A stretch of 64,000 nucleotides of DNA from Gari tellinella (GCA_922989275.2 OV277871.1:29956693-30020692), one strand, 5' to 3'. Positions 29,463 to 40,065 are shown, counted from the first letter of the stretch. Program-made: numbers and translations. Notes: generated from the letters alone by a model not told the origin.

Positions 29463-29845
29463 TGCATTTTATTCCAGAAAGAGACGGAAGTTTCGCTCAG
29501 AAAATAGTGTGTTCTCTACAAATAGTAGCAAATAGTAAGCACCAACCAAAATAGTATAACATGGACTAGCTTTAATTTGGAACTGGAATTTCCCATTTGA
29601 AATTTCATGGGGCAATTGAATTAAGAAATCAAAGGGTTAATTCTAGATGTTAGAAAATCACATGATTGACACGCATTTAAAAATCAATAATAGCTGGTCA
29701 GATTAGGTTAAAATTTAATAAAACTAACATGTGTTTCTGACATAAAACACTATCGGACTATTGGATGGTGTGCAACCGTGTTTCGCTTTCCTTGAGAAGT
29801 GTGTGATAGCTTGTAAGAACTCACGTTTATCCAGTTATTAACTAT
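29463..29845. other. No recognisable feature
   Basis: No inverted or tandem structure seen; short frames only. Confidence 0.35.
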
Positions 29846-30172
29846 TACAGCGAATAAGACGTTATTATAACACAATAAACGCGTATTTGCTACCAACCGT
29901 ATAATATATGGCTATCACAAACAGTGTGGAGCCAGATCGGACCCCTAGTAGCCCAATTAGCCCCTTTCCCTTAGTTTTTTCCGCACTGAAGACCGATGAC
30001 AAATGGTTGTTTAAATTAGACTGAAAGTAAAGTAGAACTATCCTAAATTGCGTTCTGCTTTAATTCTAGTTTAGCTACTATGCGTTTGATCTGGTGTAGA
30101 GTAGATACATATTACACAGAAGATGTTATTCTTTCACAATAAAAGCATGTGTGCTAAAACTATTTTTCTAAC
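29846..30172. mobile_element. Truncated A, E and A fragments in a row
   Basis: A left half to GGAGCCAGATCGGACC (29,846-29,960); E hairpin remnant GACTGAAAGTAAAGTAGAAC / GCGTTCTGCTTTAATTCTAG (29,995-30,070); A left end AGAAGATGTTATTCTTTCAC AATAAA (30,117-30,172). Confidence 0.55.
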
Positions 30173-30522
30173 ATGACACGTGAATTCGTCTCTATATACA
30201 AAGAACAAGTTCGCCGTGGTATACCTAGTCTGGTTCCCGTCGTACTTGGAGAGTACGTCAGGCAATGCGTAATAATGGCCGCCCCCATGAAATAGAGGAA
30301 AGTGGGTGGAGTTATATGAAGTGTAATAGGGGGTTTTCTTATTTTATGTGGTTCACAATATCTTATTGTAACCTTCGGGTTCAATGTTATTCAAAACTAA
30401 ATTACCAATTCAAACATACGTGGTAAGCGACTGAATTCCCCAGAAATTCGGGCAACGAATCATTTTAAAGCACTCCTATTTTTGGCTATTATATAGATAA
30501 GTTGGATTAGATATTACAATTT

Positions 30523-30594
30523 GTATTGTTGGTGTAGTGGTTAGCGTCCCTGCATCTCGTCCAGGCGAACCGGGTTCGAATCCCAGCCTGCTCA
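30523..30594 (+). other. tRNA-Glu(CTC)-like sequence, probably a pseudogene
   Basis: A box TGGTGTAGTGG and B box GGTTCGAATCC match pol III promoter consensus. Anticodon arm CCTGC-ATCTCGT-CCAGG places CTC at 34-36. The T stem has one mismatch and the acceptor strands (GTATTGT / CCTGCTC) do not pair, so it is unlikely to make a functional tRNA. The 55 bases upstream (GGCTATTATATAGATAAG...) resemble those upstream of the opposing copy. Confidence 0.6.
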
Positions 30595-31098
30595 ATATGT
30601 TTTTTATTCTTTATTTGGAAATGTATTTTCAATATTATACGTTAGATAGTTTTACCATCGAAAAACACCTCTAAGAACATTAAAATGTAAAATTCAATGA
30701 GTTTAAAAATGTTGAAGAAATCTCAGAATTTCCTCAATTTTCCTCTACGGAACCTGAACAAATGTAGATCTATATGTACCCGAATGAATAACGACGCTAT
30801 TGATTCGTGATATATATCAGAATCTGTAAAATGAACCTATAGCGTTGATTTCTCCATGTTTGGATGGAATTGAACAAAAATGTATACGGTGAGACAGTGA
30901 TAGGACTAATGCATTAATTGGTAGCCAATCTATGAAGGCGTATACCTTTGGTGCTAATTAAACTTTGAGTAGTAATTCAAATATTAGTTAAGTTATTGTT
31001 TATTGGTTTTCCGAAAAATAAATCATTAAATAGATGATATTTCAAATTATTTATTATTTAATGCGTTTAAAAAGCTGTGACCAAAAAAGAAAAATACA

Positions 31099-31170
31099 TT
31101 CCGGTGACGGGAATCGAACCTGGGCCGCCTGGACGAGAAGCAGGGATCCTAACCAATGCACCAACGGCTC
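31099..31170 (-). other. tRNA-Glu(CTC)-like sequence, inverted partner
   Basis: Minus strand: TGGTGCATTGG (A box with one change), anticodon arm CCTGC-TTCTCGT-CCAGG, exact B box GGTTCGATTCC. Acceptor strands GAGCCGT / CACCGGA do not pair. It points towards the plus-strand copy. Confidence 0.6.
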
Positions 31171-31586
31171 GGTACGGATGTTACATCAAACTGATATATA
31201 TATAATAGCCTAATAAGGCTAGTGTTCCAACAAATAAGACAACTTAAGGGCAAACGCGGCCAATTCGTTCTAACAAAGTACGATAATTCAAGAAGCATTA
31301 ATCAACGAAATCGTGCGTATACCACGGCGAACTTGTTCTTTGTGTTCTCGGGTTCACATTAAATTTCACGTTTATATTTCTCGATTAATAGAGATTGTTT
31401 GAAACCGAAAGTATCCACAGGAGGTAACCGACACGCACTCTAATATATACACTTTACATCATACTTTTAGTAAGCATCACCTTTTAACTGTTTTAATGTC
31501 TGTTTGTGCCAATTAATACTTAACATTATTTCATAAAGCTAACAATAATGCATGCCGACTCTTTGCCGAGAATGGCTATATTGTCC

Positions 31587-31715
31587 ATAGACAAAAAAGA
31601 ACATTATAACCTATGTTTTTCTTCTTACCATGGTACTAAGGTACGTTCGAAGAACTTATGTAGAAATGTTCATAGAGATCATACGAAGATTTCATTTGGG
31701 CGCGTATGTCCTTAA
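31587..31715 (-). repeat. Family S repeat, compact copy
   Basis: Carries the 27-bp and 29-bp blocks shared with 8966-9570, here 73 bp apart. Confidence 0.7.
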
Positions 31716-32174
31716 TTCAATAATCATACAATCTGGCGAGGTTTTATTTATCCGAAAGGGCAACATACCTGTATAATATCCTATAATAGGGCTAGTTTTG
31801 AAATAAATTCGTTGCCCGAATTAATACTGAATTCAACTGGTTCGCCCGTGTTTTTGAATTGATAATGTAATTTTGTATAAAACTGTTCCTATTCGCTACA
31901 ATGGCTTATCGTGAACCACCTAATATTAGAAAACGACATATTAAGCTCATATAACTCCACCCACCATTTATCATTCTGGTTCTCGGTTTCCTCTATGTCA
32001 TGGGTTCCGCCATTTTCCCCTTTGCCTGTCCCTATCTGTCTGAAGATAAAGGGACATAACCTAGTCTATGGTATACCTAGTATGTTTTACCACGCTGTGC
32101 AAATAGTCCTTTTAAACAGGCTCTTCCTGTACCCACCCTACGGTAAAGCGCAGTTTTCAATCAAAAGCATGTGA

Positions 32175-32432
32175 CGTAAAAAGTCTTTTATTTCATGTTT
32201 TGTTACTGATTTGTTTCAGAACTATTTAATCTGAATAAAACTAAATGTTTCTATGACAGAATAAATTATTTCGTCACTATTTTTTTACTTTTCTTATACA
32301 TGACGTTCTGATATTGGTTTCATGTAATAGCAATACAAGGGAAGTAATTCAGTCGAAAACTGCATCCGCAGAAGCAATAGGGCTGACACATTTGCTTGCA
32401 TTTCTTAAGATTTGTTTAAGTTAGTCAAGTTA
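32175..32432. other. No recognisable feature
   Basis: AT-rich; nothing seen. Confidence 0.35.
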
Positions 32433-32445
32433 GAAAAGAAATAAC

Positions 32446-32598
32446 CGATGTACTACCGTTGTTAAACAGTATTCTACAACGGTTGGTGGTTGTGATGCGC
32501 AGGAATTGACCACTCAGGCCTTCGGCCTTGGTGGCCAATTCCTGCGCATCACAACTCCCAACCGTTGTAGAATACCGTTTAACAACGGTAGAACATCG
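32446..32598. mobile_element. Family L long palindrome
   Basis: Arms CGATGTACTACCGTTGTTAA, ACAGTATTCTACAACGGTTG and TGTGATGCGCAGGAATTG pair nearly perfectly; apex CAGGCCTTCGGCCTTGGTGG. Weak pairing extends to about 32,433-32,612. Confidence 0.85.
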
Positions 32599-32616
32599 AG
32601 TATTTCTTAAACCACA

Positions 32617-32765
32617 GCATTGCCTTAACCCGAGTACAGTGGATATTTGCAAACAGTTTTGATCTTGATAAGATGCCACGTAACGCGGCGTCTGATCACA
32701 ATCCAAACTGTTGGACATTCTATTTTACATTTCTTAAGTCAAAACACTTAAAATATTAATCAGAC
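32617..32765 (+). mobile_element. Family B, right end lost
   Basis: GCATTGCCTTAACCCGAGTA C left, hairpin GATCTTGATAAGATGCCACG / GCGGCGTCTGATCACAATCC. Confidence 0.7.
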
Positions 32766-33157
32766 AAGACGTTTGGTCCTTCTGTCTAAACGTTATTTCT
32801 GTTAGTTATTTCTGATATCGTTATAAAAATCAACAAAATTTGAAAAATACTGTGCAATGGAAATGCTGGAGAATCTTTGGATGAGTTCTCGCTAGGGAGT
32901 GTCGGACATTCATATCTTTTAGAGTTGGCAAAATTTATAGAAAAATGTTGCAGTGTTTGACGATAAATACCCTTTTTTACGTACCCCTTTGTATAATATT
33001 TTATAAAAGTGCATGTAATCGCCAGTATGACTTTGGACGGATGGTCTCTTTGGGGGAAATAACAATTCAGGTTTGTAAGACTTGTTTTCAACCCTTTTCC
33101 ACTGCATAGACTCGTCTTTCAGAGGATATGCATTCTCTAAAGGAAATAGTTCTAATT
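32766..33157. other. No recognisable feature
   Basis: A 101-codon minus-strand frame has no recognisable domain or neighbouring signal. Confidence 0.35.
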
Positions 33158-33335
33158 TATACAGTCAGGAATATGTATCTTAAGAAACATTTTCTATACC
33201 CTAACAGGGTCGTAGTTTAAAGTACCCTAATGTAAAGCAGAATGCGCCCTTATGCGCATTCCACTGAACTGTCAATCTGCTGTAAGTGGTCACATATCTT
33301 CAATTCTGGAAATATACTATGGGGTTAAGGGTTGT
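33158..33335. mobile_element. Family E element
   Basis: GTAAAGCAGAATGCGCCCTT / ATGCGCATTCCACTGAACTG core, AAGTGGTCACATATCTTCAA and GGTTAAGGGTT right side. Outer stem decayed. Confidence 0.65.
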
Positions 33336-33465
33336 GGCAGGCGAGGGAGCGAGCAAATGTTATTGTGCTACTTGTTTGTGTCTGCGTGTTTCTCACTGCG
33401 TGCTGGTACATTTATGTATGTATTTATTGTTTATATTTTAGTATGACAATTTCAGCGTCATAATA

Positions 33466-33711
33466 CAGTGGAGAATTTGTTATTCTTTCCCGTTTAAACG
33501 CAAACGTACGCAAACGCAAATCACTAAAACGTAGAAAAGAACAACTTTTGGACAATTCTGATAATTCTTGTTTATCTTGGTGGGAAACAGTTTGGAGCCT
33601 GATCAGACGCCGGGTTACCCGGCGTCTTATCTGGCTCCAAACTGTTTGCACTGCAAATAATAGTTTTAGCATAAACGCGTTTATTGGGAAAGAATAACAC
33701 ATTCTCCACTG
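33466..33711 (-). mobile_element. Family A MITE, full length
   Basis: 246 bp, TA-flanked, young subfamily. Core GGAGCCTGATCAGACGCCGG / CCGGCGTCTTATCTGGCTCC. Confidence 0.95.
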
Positions 33712-33845
33712 TACCATTACAGTGACAATTAGAGTGATCGAGATTGAGAATGATTAATCTGTAGCATACTATGTATTCGTCGACTGAAGCAATTATAAAA
33801 GTATATTTATCCAAATTAACTTTACATATCATACATGTAAGAGCA

Positions 33846-33912
33846 TCAAACAATTTGGAGTCAGAAGAGACGCCGAGTTATTCGGCGTCTCATCTGGATC
33901 TAAACTGATTGA
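33846..33912. mobile_element. Solitary hairpin
   Basis: GGAGTCAGAAGAGACGCCGA / TCGGCGTCTCATCTGGATCT, GAGTTATTC apex, no element ends nearby. Confidence 0.7.
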
Positions 33913-34262
33913 AAGAGTATTCACAAAATTTCAAAACTGCAGAAAGTTAATAACCCCGCCTCCCTCCTCCAGAAAAGAAATCATATCACTACGAAGTGTG
34001 ATAAAGACATGTCTTAAGTTCTTTTATATCAAGCATATAATTAGTTTATGAGGAGTGTAACAAGCTTCGATATAATTTGACAGCTAATGAATCTCGTTTC
34101 GTAATGGTTTTATTTCTTTACAAGTGTTCACATGTCAAATAATTACTATAAAAAACTAAGTCATCACTTGACTAATCGCTCATGCAGGTTCGAATTTTAT
34201 GGAGGAATACCAAAAACAAAATACAGTAATCAAACAAAGCAAATGTAAAACAAAAATGATTA
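33913..34262. other. No recognisable feature
   Basis: GCAGGTTCGAATTTT at 34,184 resembles a pol III B box but lacks the final CC and any A box. Confidence 0.35.
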
Positions 34263-34508
34263 CAGTTGAGAATCTGTTATTCTTTCCCGTTTAAACGCAA
34301 ACGTACGCAAACGCAAAGCGCTAAAACGTAGAAAAGAACAACTTTTGGTCAATTCTGATATTTTATGTTTATCTTGGTGGCAAACAGTTTGGAGCCTGAT
34401 CAGACGCCGGGTTACCCGGCGTCTGATCTGGCTCCAAACTGATTGCACTGCAAATAATAGTTTTAACGTAAACGCGTTTATTGGGAAAGAATAACACATT
34501 CTCCACTG
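34263..34508 (-). mobile_element. Family A MITE, full length
   Basis: 246 bp, TA-flanked (CAGTTGAGAATC first end), young subfamily. Core as usual; right arm ends AACTGATTGC. Confidence 0.95.
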
Positions 34509-34538
34509 TAACTGCATCAGAGATGGCATTCTTTATCA

Positions 34539-34772
34539 CATTGGAGAATCCGTTATTCTTTCCCGTTTAAACGCAACCGAAACGCAAACGCAAAGGACTA
34601 AAATTAGAAAAGTGGATCTTTTTTACTATTCTGATAATGCATGTTGATCTGAGAAGGAAACAGTTTGGAGCCTGGTTACCCGGCGTCTGATCTGGCTCCA
34701 AACTGTTTGCAATGGAAATAATAGTTTTAGCGTAAACGCGTTTATTGGGAAAGAATAACTTTTTCTCCATTG
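34539..34772 (-). mobile_element. Family A, hairpin left arm cut
   Basis: Older body (GCAACCGAAACGCAAACGC). GTTTGGAGCCTGG joins TTACCCGGCGTCTGATCTGG, so the left inner arm is deleted up to the apex. It lies 30 bp from the previous A in the same orientation. Confidence 0.85.
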
Positions 34773-35254
34773 TACCAGAGTTAGAAATATCATTGATCAT
34801 TGTTGGTGTAGCTAAACAATTTGGCTACAGCTGGGAAAACTTTAGAATTTCATTTCAAACAAATGAGCCGTGCTATGACAAAACAAGACGTATTGCAATA
34901 CAAAACAGTGTCGACTCAACCTAGCTGTCATTTCATTTTCGGCGCAAGCTCTTCACTTGAGGACAAGTTAGAAAGCAACATATTTGACATACTGGTTGGT
35001 GGCAAACAGTGTTGGCGCGGTGGCTGATCTTGGTCGACACTGTTTGCAATGCATGTTTGTTCATAATACAGTTCAAGGATAACACCAATGTACATGTATT
35101 GCAATTAAAGTTAGAAATGGCATTTTCAAAAGTTTCAACAATATGTATTGACCTATGTTTCAAAACGTTTGATCTTAATCGGATGCTTGTTCATTCTTTC
35201 ACCTGATCTGACTTCAAAGTGTTTGCTAAAGGCATTTTATACGCTTTTGTACGC
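34773..35254. other. Decayed hairpin remnants only
   Basis: GTGGCAAACAGTGTTGG / TCGACACTGTTTGCAATG (34,999-35,052) is an apex-deleted core. No gene seen. Confidence 0.4.
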
Positions 35255-35435
35255 ATTTAATGTATTCCTCCACTAAAGAATAGTCCATTTTTATCAAATG
35301 AATATGCACCACAAGAAATATTGTCTATATTCTAGATGATTTGTCCCTTACAGAGCGTTCTGTTATTCTTTCAGGTTGTTTCATGCAACCATCTGTCTTA
35401 ATAACTTAAAACATGCAATGAGGAGTGGGGGTTAA
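35255..35435. mobile_element. Family E remnant
   Basis: TGAATATGCACCACAAGAAA TATTGTCTATATTCTAGATGA and CAACCATCTGTCTTAATAAC are E-body motifs; the hairpin is largely gone. Confidence 0.5.
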
Positions 35436-35701
35436 ACGTTTTCTTATTTAAAGACAGGTAACGAATATCATTAAGGTACATGTATGAATGTTAATGACCT
35501 ATTGTCTATTATTTCGTATTCTAGTTTACTGTGAACGTAATTAAGTGTGAACTATTACCCTCGAAATGGGCCAATATAATTTACAAAATTTCGTTCTTAA
35601 CTAGTTTTGTCAATTGTTGTTTTTATTTTCTTTAAAAAGGAAAGTACATTGTGGTTGCGTAATGTTGTCTCTTAACGCAATTAGCTTAAAGGGAAGGGCT
35701 A
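35436..35701. other. No recognisable feature
   Basis: AT-rich, no structure seen. Confidence 0.35.
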
Positions 35702-35951
35702 CAGCGGAGAAAAACTTTATTCTTTCCGGAAAAACGCTTTTATGCTAAAATTATTATTTCCAGTGCAAACACTTTGGAGCCAGATCAGTCGCTGAGTAAC
35801 ACGGCGTTTGATTAGGTTATAAACTGTTTGCCACTCTGATTAAAAAACAACAACAAGATTTGTCAAATTTTGGTAATTTCCAACAATTTAGCGATTTGCG
35901 TTTTGCGTTTCGTTTGCCTTTAAGCGGGAAATAATAGCGTTTTCTCCCATG
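35702..35951 (+). mobile_element. Family A, old full-length copy
   Basis: CAGCGGAGAAAAACTTTATT left; GCGTTTCGTTTGCCTTTAAG body; core GGAGCCAGATCAGTCGCTGA / ACGGCGTTTGATTAGGTTAT. Confidence 0.82.
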
Positions 35952-35975
35952 CAACTCACTTCCTTCTTACATGTA

Positions 35976-36221
35976 CAGTGGAGAATGTGTTATTCTTTCC
36001 CAATAAACGCGTTTACGCTAAAACTATTATTTGCAGTGCAAACAGTTTGGAGCCAGATCAGACGCCGGGTAACCCGGCGTCTGATCAGGCTCCAAACTGT
36101 TTGCCACCAAGATAAACATGAAATATCAGAATTGTCCAAAAGTTGTTCTTTTCTACGTTTTAGCGCTTTGCGTTTGCGTACGTTTGCGTTTAAACGGGAA
36201 AGAATAACAGATTCTCCACTG
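35976..36221 (+). mobile_element. Family A MITE, full length
   Basis: 246 bp, TA-flanked, young subfamily; core GGAGCCAGATCAGACGCCGG / CCGGCGTCTGATCAGGCTCC. A good reference copy for the family. Confidence 0.96.
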
Positions 36222-36457
36222 TACACGTGTACTTATTGGTTATAACAACCAAAAAGAGTAAATTGGTAGATTATATAGTATGAACAAATGCAATATATGG
36301 GTTCGCCTTATTGGTTGAAATGGCAGCTATTTAAGACTACTTGGCGAACATTTCATGCAATTTGAAGACCTATTGTGGGAACTACTTCTCAAATTCTTGC
36401 AAACAATTTGGAGCTAGTAATGTAGAGGCAATGGCAACATTGACAGTGAAAGAGTTT

Positions 36458-36834
36458 CACCCATGTGCGTCCAGTGGATATTCCATACTCATATATTTGA
36501 TTAGTTATTTTTTATTTAAGGGGTGCCTGTTCTAAATTTTCATTTTCGTTTTCTTTTATATTGAAATTCCTATCAGCAAACAGTGTAAACTCTGATCAGA
36601 CGCCGCATGATGCGGCGTCTGATCAGAATCTACACTGTTTGTCCATATCATTTATAATAGTAATTTAAATGGAATAATTCTGGTTGAAATTTATTAGATA
36701 TAGATCTTGAAATACATATCAGATATGACCTTATATATTCATTATATTGTAAATATTGATATGTTTGTACGACTAGAAACAGTAAATTTTACGTCAAATA
36801 ACGTTCTATACAAGGGATCGTGAGCACAAATGAG
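36458..36834 (-). mobile_element. Family C with a foreign insert
   Basis: CCCATGTGCGTCCAGTGGAT left, GGGATCGTGAGCACAAATGAG right, hairpin AACTCTGATCAGACGCCGCA / TGCGGCGTCTGATCAGAATC. About 150 bp of AT-rich sequence lies between GTCCATATCA and CAAGGGATCG. Confidence 0.8.
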
Positions 36835-36844
36835 TTAATACTGT

Positions 36845-37041
36845 GGGATATACGAATGAAATTAAACGCAATCGCACTACGATAAAACAGAAAAAAGACA
36901 ACACTCAATCAATATTCAAATATGTGTAGCAAACAGTTTTGTAGCCTAATCTAACGTTTGATCTGACTGCAAAAGGTTTGCAACAACTTTAAGGTGTTCA
37001 AGCATAAACGCGCAATCGGGAAGAATAGCGTCTTCTCTATA
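36845..37041 (-). mobile_element. Family A, decayed
   Basis: ATTAAACGCAATCGCACTAC, GTAGCAAACAGTTTTGTAGC with apex deleted, CATAAACGCGCAATCGGGAA. Confidence 0.6.
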
Positions 37042-37353
37042 GTAACTGCATGTAGGTTTTTGTAGAATATCTAAACCAAGAAACCATAAAAAGACGCAAA
37101 CTGACAGATTTTCTACTGAAAACAGACACCCATTGCGGCAGAAACTACAAATGAATTGTTAAAAAGATCACCCCTATATCTCGTCACCCGTAAAAGGAAA
37201 CACGGAAATGGCTGATTTTATTTGAGAGTTTACTTTAAGTACATGTCACGAGTAAAACGTAACTTTATTGTTATTCCAAGTGACAATTTGATGTTTGTTA
37301 CAAAAATACCCAATGCTTTGTACAGTAGCGAAGACGCTAATTTTACCATGTTA
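37042..37353. other. No recognisable feature
   Basis: Nothing beyond a short TACAGTAGCGAAGACG A-end-like motif at its right edge. Confidence 0.35.
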
Positions 37354-37704
37354 CAGTGGCGAAATCGTTTTTCTTTTCCGTTAAAACGCAAAGAAACGCA
37401 AACGCATTGCAGTTAACCCTTTCATGACAAAATTATTCGGGTGATTTTTTACCCTTTCACCGTTTTATTGTCGTCTGCATCAGTACTGTTGTCTGCAATA
37501 ACGTTTCAAAGTTAGATTTAAGGTTGTATGACTTAATAAATATCGATAAGAGTGTCAAATAGTTCGAGTCCTGATCAGACGCCGCGTTACGCGGCCTCTG
37601 ATCAGGACTCAAACTGTTAGCAAACGCGCCTTTTGACGTTATTGAGAGTGAAAGGGTTAATGTAGCAAATAGCATTCTTGTGACGATTATGTGTATTCCA
37701 AATA
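37354..37704 (-). mobile_element. Family A left end split by R
   Basis: CAGTGGCGAAATCG...AACGCAAACGCATTGCAG precedes the R insertion; TGTAGCAAATAGCATTCTTG TGACG resumes the A body. The rest is lost. Confidence 0.65.
37417..37656 (+). mobile_element. Family R MITE, full length, inside A
   Basis: TTAA at 37,413-37,416 and 37,657-37,660. CCCTTTCATGACAAAATTAT / ATTGAGAGTGAAAGGG ends; hairpin GAGTCCTGATCAGACGCCGC / GCGGCCTCTGATCAGGACTC, with the GAGTCC/GGACTC arm pair changed on both sides. Confidence 0.92.
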
Positions 37705-37830
37705 ATGCGTAATGCGGCGTTTGATCAAGATCTAAATTGTTTCATACTCATTTCAATATTTCTGCAGTCAAAATATCTAAGAAATAAAAAATAAATACAG
37801 ACGTCAATTATTTAAAATAGAAGACTTTCA
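37705..37830 (+). mobile_element. Family B right half
   Basis: GTAATGCGGCGTTTGATCAA GATCTAAATTG begins at the hairpin axis; no left arm. B body GTCAAAATATCTAAGAAAT follows. Confidence 0.7.
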
Positions 37831-37961
37831 TTACGAAAGACGAATCTATTCCTTTCTGTTACTGACGATTTGCTGTTTCGCATCAAAAAACTGTTATTCA
37901 AAGACAATGATTGCTCCATTAATAATGTCGTGTTGGAGAAAACTTTGAACATACTGTATAC

Positions 37962-38129
37962 CCATTTTTTCAGCAACACCGGGCATGGCGCAAAATTCCA
38001 AAAAATGAAAGCAGGTTAATAGTAAAGCAGAATACTCATTAATGAGCATTATGTTGTACTTTTCAATTTTTATCGTGTCTTTAGCTACCGTCTGTATGCA
38101 AACACTAAAATGTACTCGATAGGAAAGGG
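37962..38129. mobile_element. Family E element
   Basis: GCAGGTTAATAGTAAAGCAG AATACTCATTAATGAGCATT palindrome, TTTAGCTACCGTCTGTATGC and GATAGGAAAGGG right end. It shares one TTAA with the next element. Confidence 0.75.
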
Positions 38130-38133
38130 TTAA

Positions 38134-38329
38134 CCCATTTATACATGTACCCAATGGATTCTTCCATGTTTATATATTGGATTAGTCCTTTTTTATCAAA
38201 GGAATGCCTGGTCAAAATTTTGATTTATACTGAAATTCCTATCAGCAAACAGTGTAGACTCTGATCAGACGCCACATAATGCGGCTTCTGATCAGAGTCT
38301 ACACTGTTTGCCTATGTCCAATATATGGG
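38134..38329 (-). mobile_element. Family C MITE
   Basis: TTAA at 38,130-38,133 and 38,330-38,333. Hairpin GACTCTGATCAGACGCCACA / TGCGGCTTCTGATCAGAGTC. Confidence 0.9.
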
Positions 38330-38554
38330 TTAAAAAAGAGTTTTTTTGTTAAATTCGGCGTTTTTGGATTATGATTTGGCAGATATTTAGATGATAATTT
38401 TATTACAGGTGTGCGTTTAAAAGTGTATACGGTATGTACTCCAGCATGAATTCTTCCTAAAGGAATTGGCCAGATTTTAAACAAAATTTGTTCCTAAAAT
38501 GGCCTTTACAATTCATCGATGACATGAATCCTCCATAGAATATGCGGTGCGGGA

Positions 38555-38729
38555 ACCCCATTCACTGGATTACTCAAAGTACAAAGTTATTCGGCGGTGG
38601 TTCATGAGAATCCAAACTGTTTGAAATTCATTGCAATATTTCTAAAGTCAAAATACCTAAAATTTCAATTAAAGAAATGAAAACAGACAACAATTGCGAA
38701 AACCTTATGACGTCATGGCAGTGAAGGGG
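38555..38729 (+). mobile_element. Family B, hairpin left arm lost
   Basis: CCCCATTCACTGGATTACTC left, GACGTCATGGCAGTGAAGGGG right. Only a decayed CGGCGGTGGTTCATGAGAATC right arm remains. Confidence 0.75.
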
Positions 38730-38859
38730 TTAATTTGTGTTCAGCACGTCTTGTCTGTGGCCTAGAGGACGCCTGGTCTAAAGTGGCTTTTGCAATTCAA
38801 TGGTCCAATTGTTCGTAATTAGTATGATTGAGAAATGTTGACTTTAAACGTATTGACAT

Positions 38860-38960
38860 TTTCTCATTTACTGCCATGACGTCATCAACTTTAAACAATG
38901 TCGTCTGCTTTTAACTTAAGAAATGTTGGAATTAGTGTCAAACAGTTCGAATCGGTTGAG
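38860..38960 (-). mobile_element. Family B left half
   Basis: TACTGCCATGACGTCATCAA, GTCGTCTGCTTTTAACTTAA and GAGTGTCAAACAG-like end; truncated in the hairpin's outer arm. Confidence 0.6.
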
Positions 38961-39370
38961 TTATACATTTGTGGACCCACGACTTCTGAAAGTATGACAT
39001 GTGGCGTAATTATTTTGTTTTAAAAAGAAATAAATGTCTCCTTTAAGCAGTATTCCACTAACACACGACATCACTTATTCCAGCGATGAATGACAATATC
39101 CTATAAAGTATTAAACCATGGTTTATGGTATTTACGATTTAAATTAGAACTTTATTGTTTTTTATGACGTTTTAAGGCAACCGAAATCGTTTTCCTGACA
39201 CCAAACCGTTCAATCTGTGCTTCTAGCTGTACATTGAGGAATGGCATGATCGACTTTGTAAAAACATTTTCTTTTCCTCTAATGGAATCTTTTCAATGTC
39301 GGTCAGAACGCAGATTACCTATATTGACCGAAATTTGCCCGATTTAATGAGATGCACACAACCTTAATCG
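38961..39370. other. No recognisable feature
   Basis: No repeat or gene signal. Confidence 0.35.
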
Positions 39371-39802
39371 ACTAAAAATGTAAAACGGTTTGGTTTGCAA
39401 TCAGACGATTAGGAATTCGGCGTAAAATCAAGATCCAAACCGTGGGCAAACTATCTTTTTTCCTTCAAAACTTCTTAAGATTGCAAAAACATTTTTTATT
39501 AGATGATTTAGCTCATTCATTTAAATACCTAGTAATGCTTATATGCGTCATTTACGCAAATTATATATGTGAAGAGTACACTTGTCCTTTGCAAGCGGTA
39601 AATACCAAGATTAGAGGGCACTTAAAGAACCACAACCCCGCCCCGATCAGAGTCTTAGCTTTACATAATATCGTATATATAATGTTCAAAAGCCCTAAAT
39701 AGTAAACCATAAACTCGTTTAAATTGTCAACTAGAATTGTCCATATCAAATTTTAGGGGAGAATGAGTTAATGTCAATGACAAAGTTGCACGGAAACTTA
39801 AT
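39371..39802. other. Decayed hairpin, then featureless
   Basis: GTTTGGTTTGCAATCAGACG / GGCGTAAAATCAAGATCCAAAC (39,390-39,443) is a core remnant. An 86-codon frame to its right has no recognisable domain. Confidence 0.4.
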
Positions 39803-39993
39803 ACTGTCCAAACTCGATACTTCGAACTCGCTTTAATCGATGGTACCAGTATTTCATAAGTTGAATTTCAAAAAGCCAACTCGCTCATGTCGACATATCG
39901 ATATTTCGAAGTCAAAACGTCAAAACGCTAAGCCATGTTTGAACTTTGAAATATAGGTATGTTCGAACTAACGCCAGTTCGAATTATCGACTG
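39803..39993. mobile_element. Family G MITE, decayed
   Basis: ACTGTCCAAACTCGATACTT left, CAGTTCGAATTATCGACTG right; centre GTCAAAACGCTAAGCCATGT TTGAAC. Confidence 0.75.
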
Positions 39994-40065
39994 TACCACC
40001 ATTTGCATGAACTCATGTCATCATAGCTTTAGGTCAATCGATTCCGAAGTTATACATGTACATGC

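Larger units (their letters stand above)
30180..32090. repeat. 1.9-kb imperfect inverted structure with tRNA-like arms
   Basis: The outer arms 30,215-30,352 and 31,913-32,085 share, inverted, GTGGTTCAC, GTGGGTGGAGTTATATGA, ATAGAGGAAA and CCTAGTCT..GGTATACCTAG. An inner 27-bp block (30,198-30,224 versus 31,317-31,343) is perfect. GGGCAACGAAT near 30,451 and ATTCGTTGCCCGAATT near 31,809 form another pair. The order of blocks is not a simple mirror, so rearrangement or several nested elements must be involved. Confidence 0.7.

Noticed and set aside
30523..31170. Functional tRNA-Glu genes.
   Set aside because: Acceptor strands do not pair in either copy and T-stems carry mismatches; called tRNA-like only.
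32786..33091. 101-codon minus-strand frame as a gene.
   Set aside because: An overlapping minus-strand frame is open over the same bases and nothing supports either.
34170..34210. B-box-like GCAGGTTCGAATTTT as a tRNA or SINE.
   Set aside because: It lacks the terminal CC and any A box at a suitable distance.
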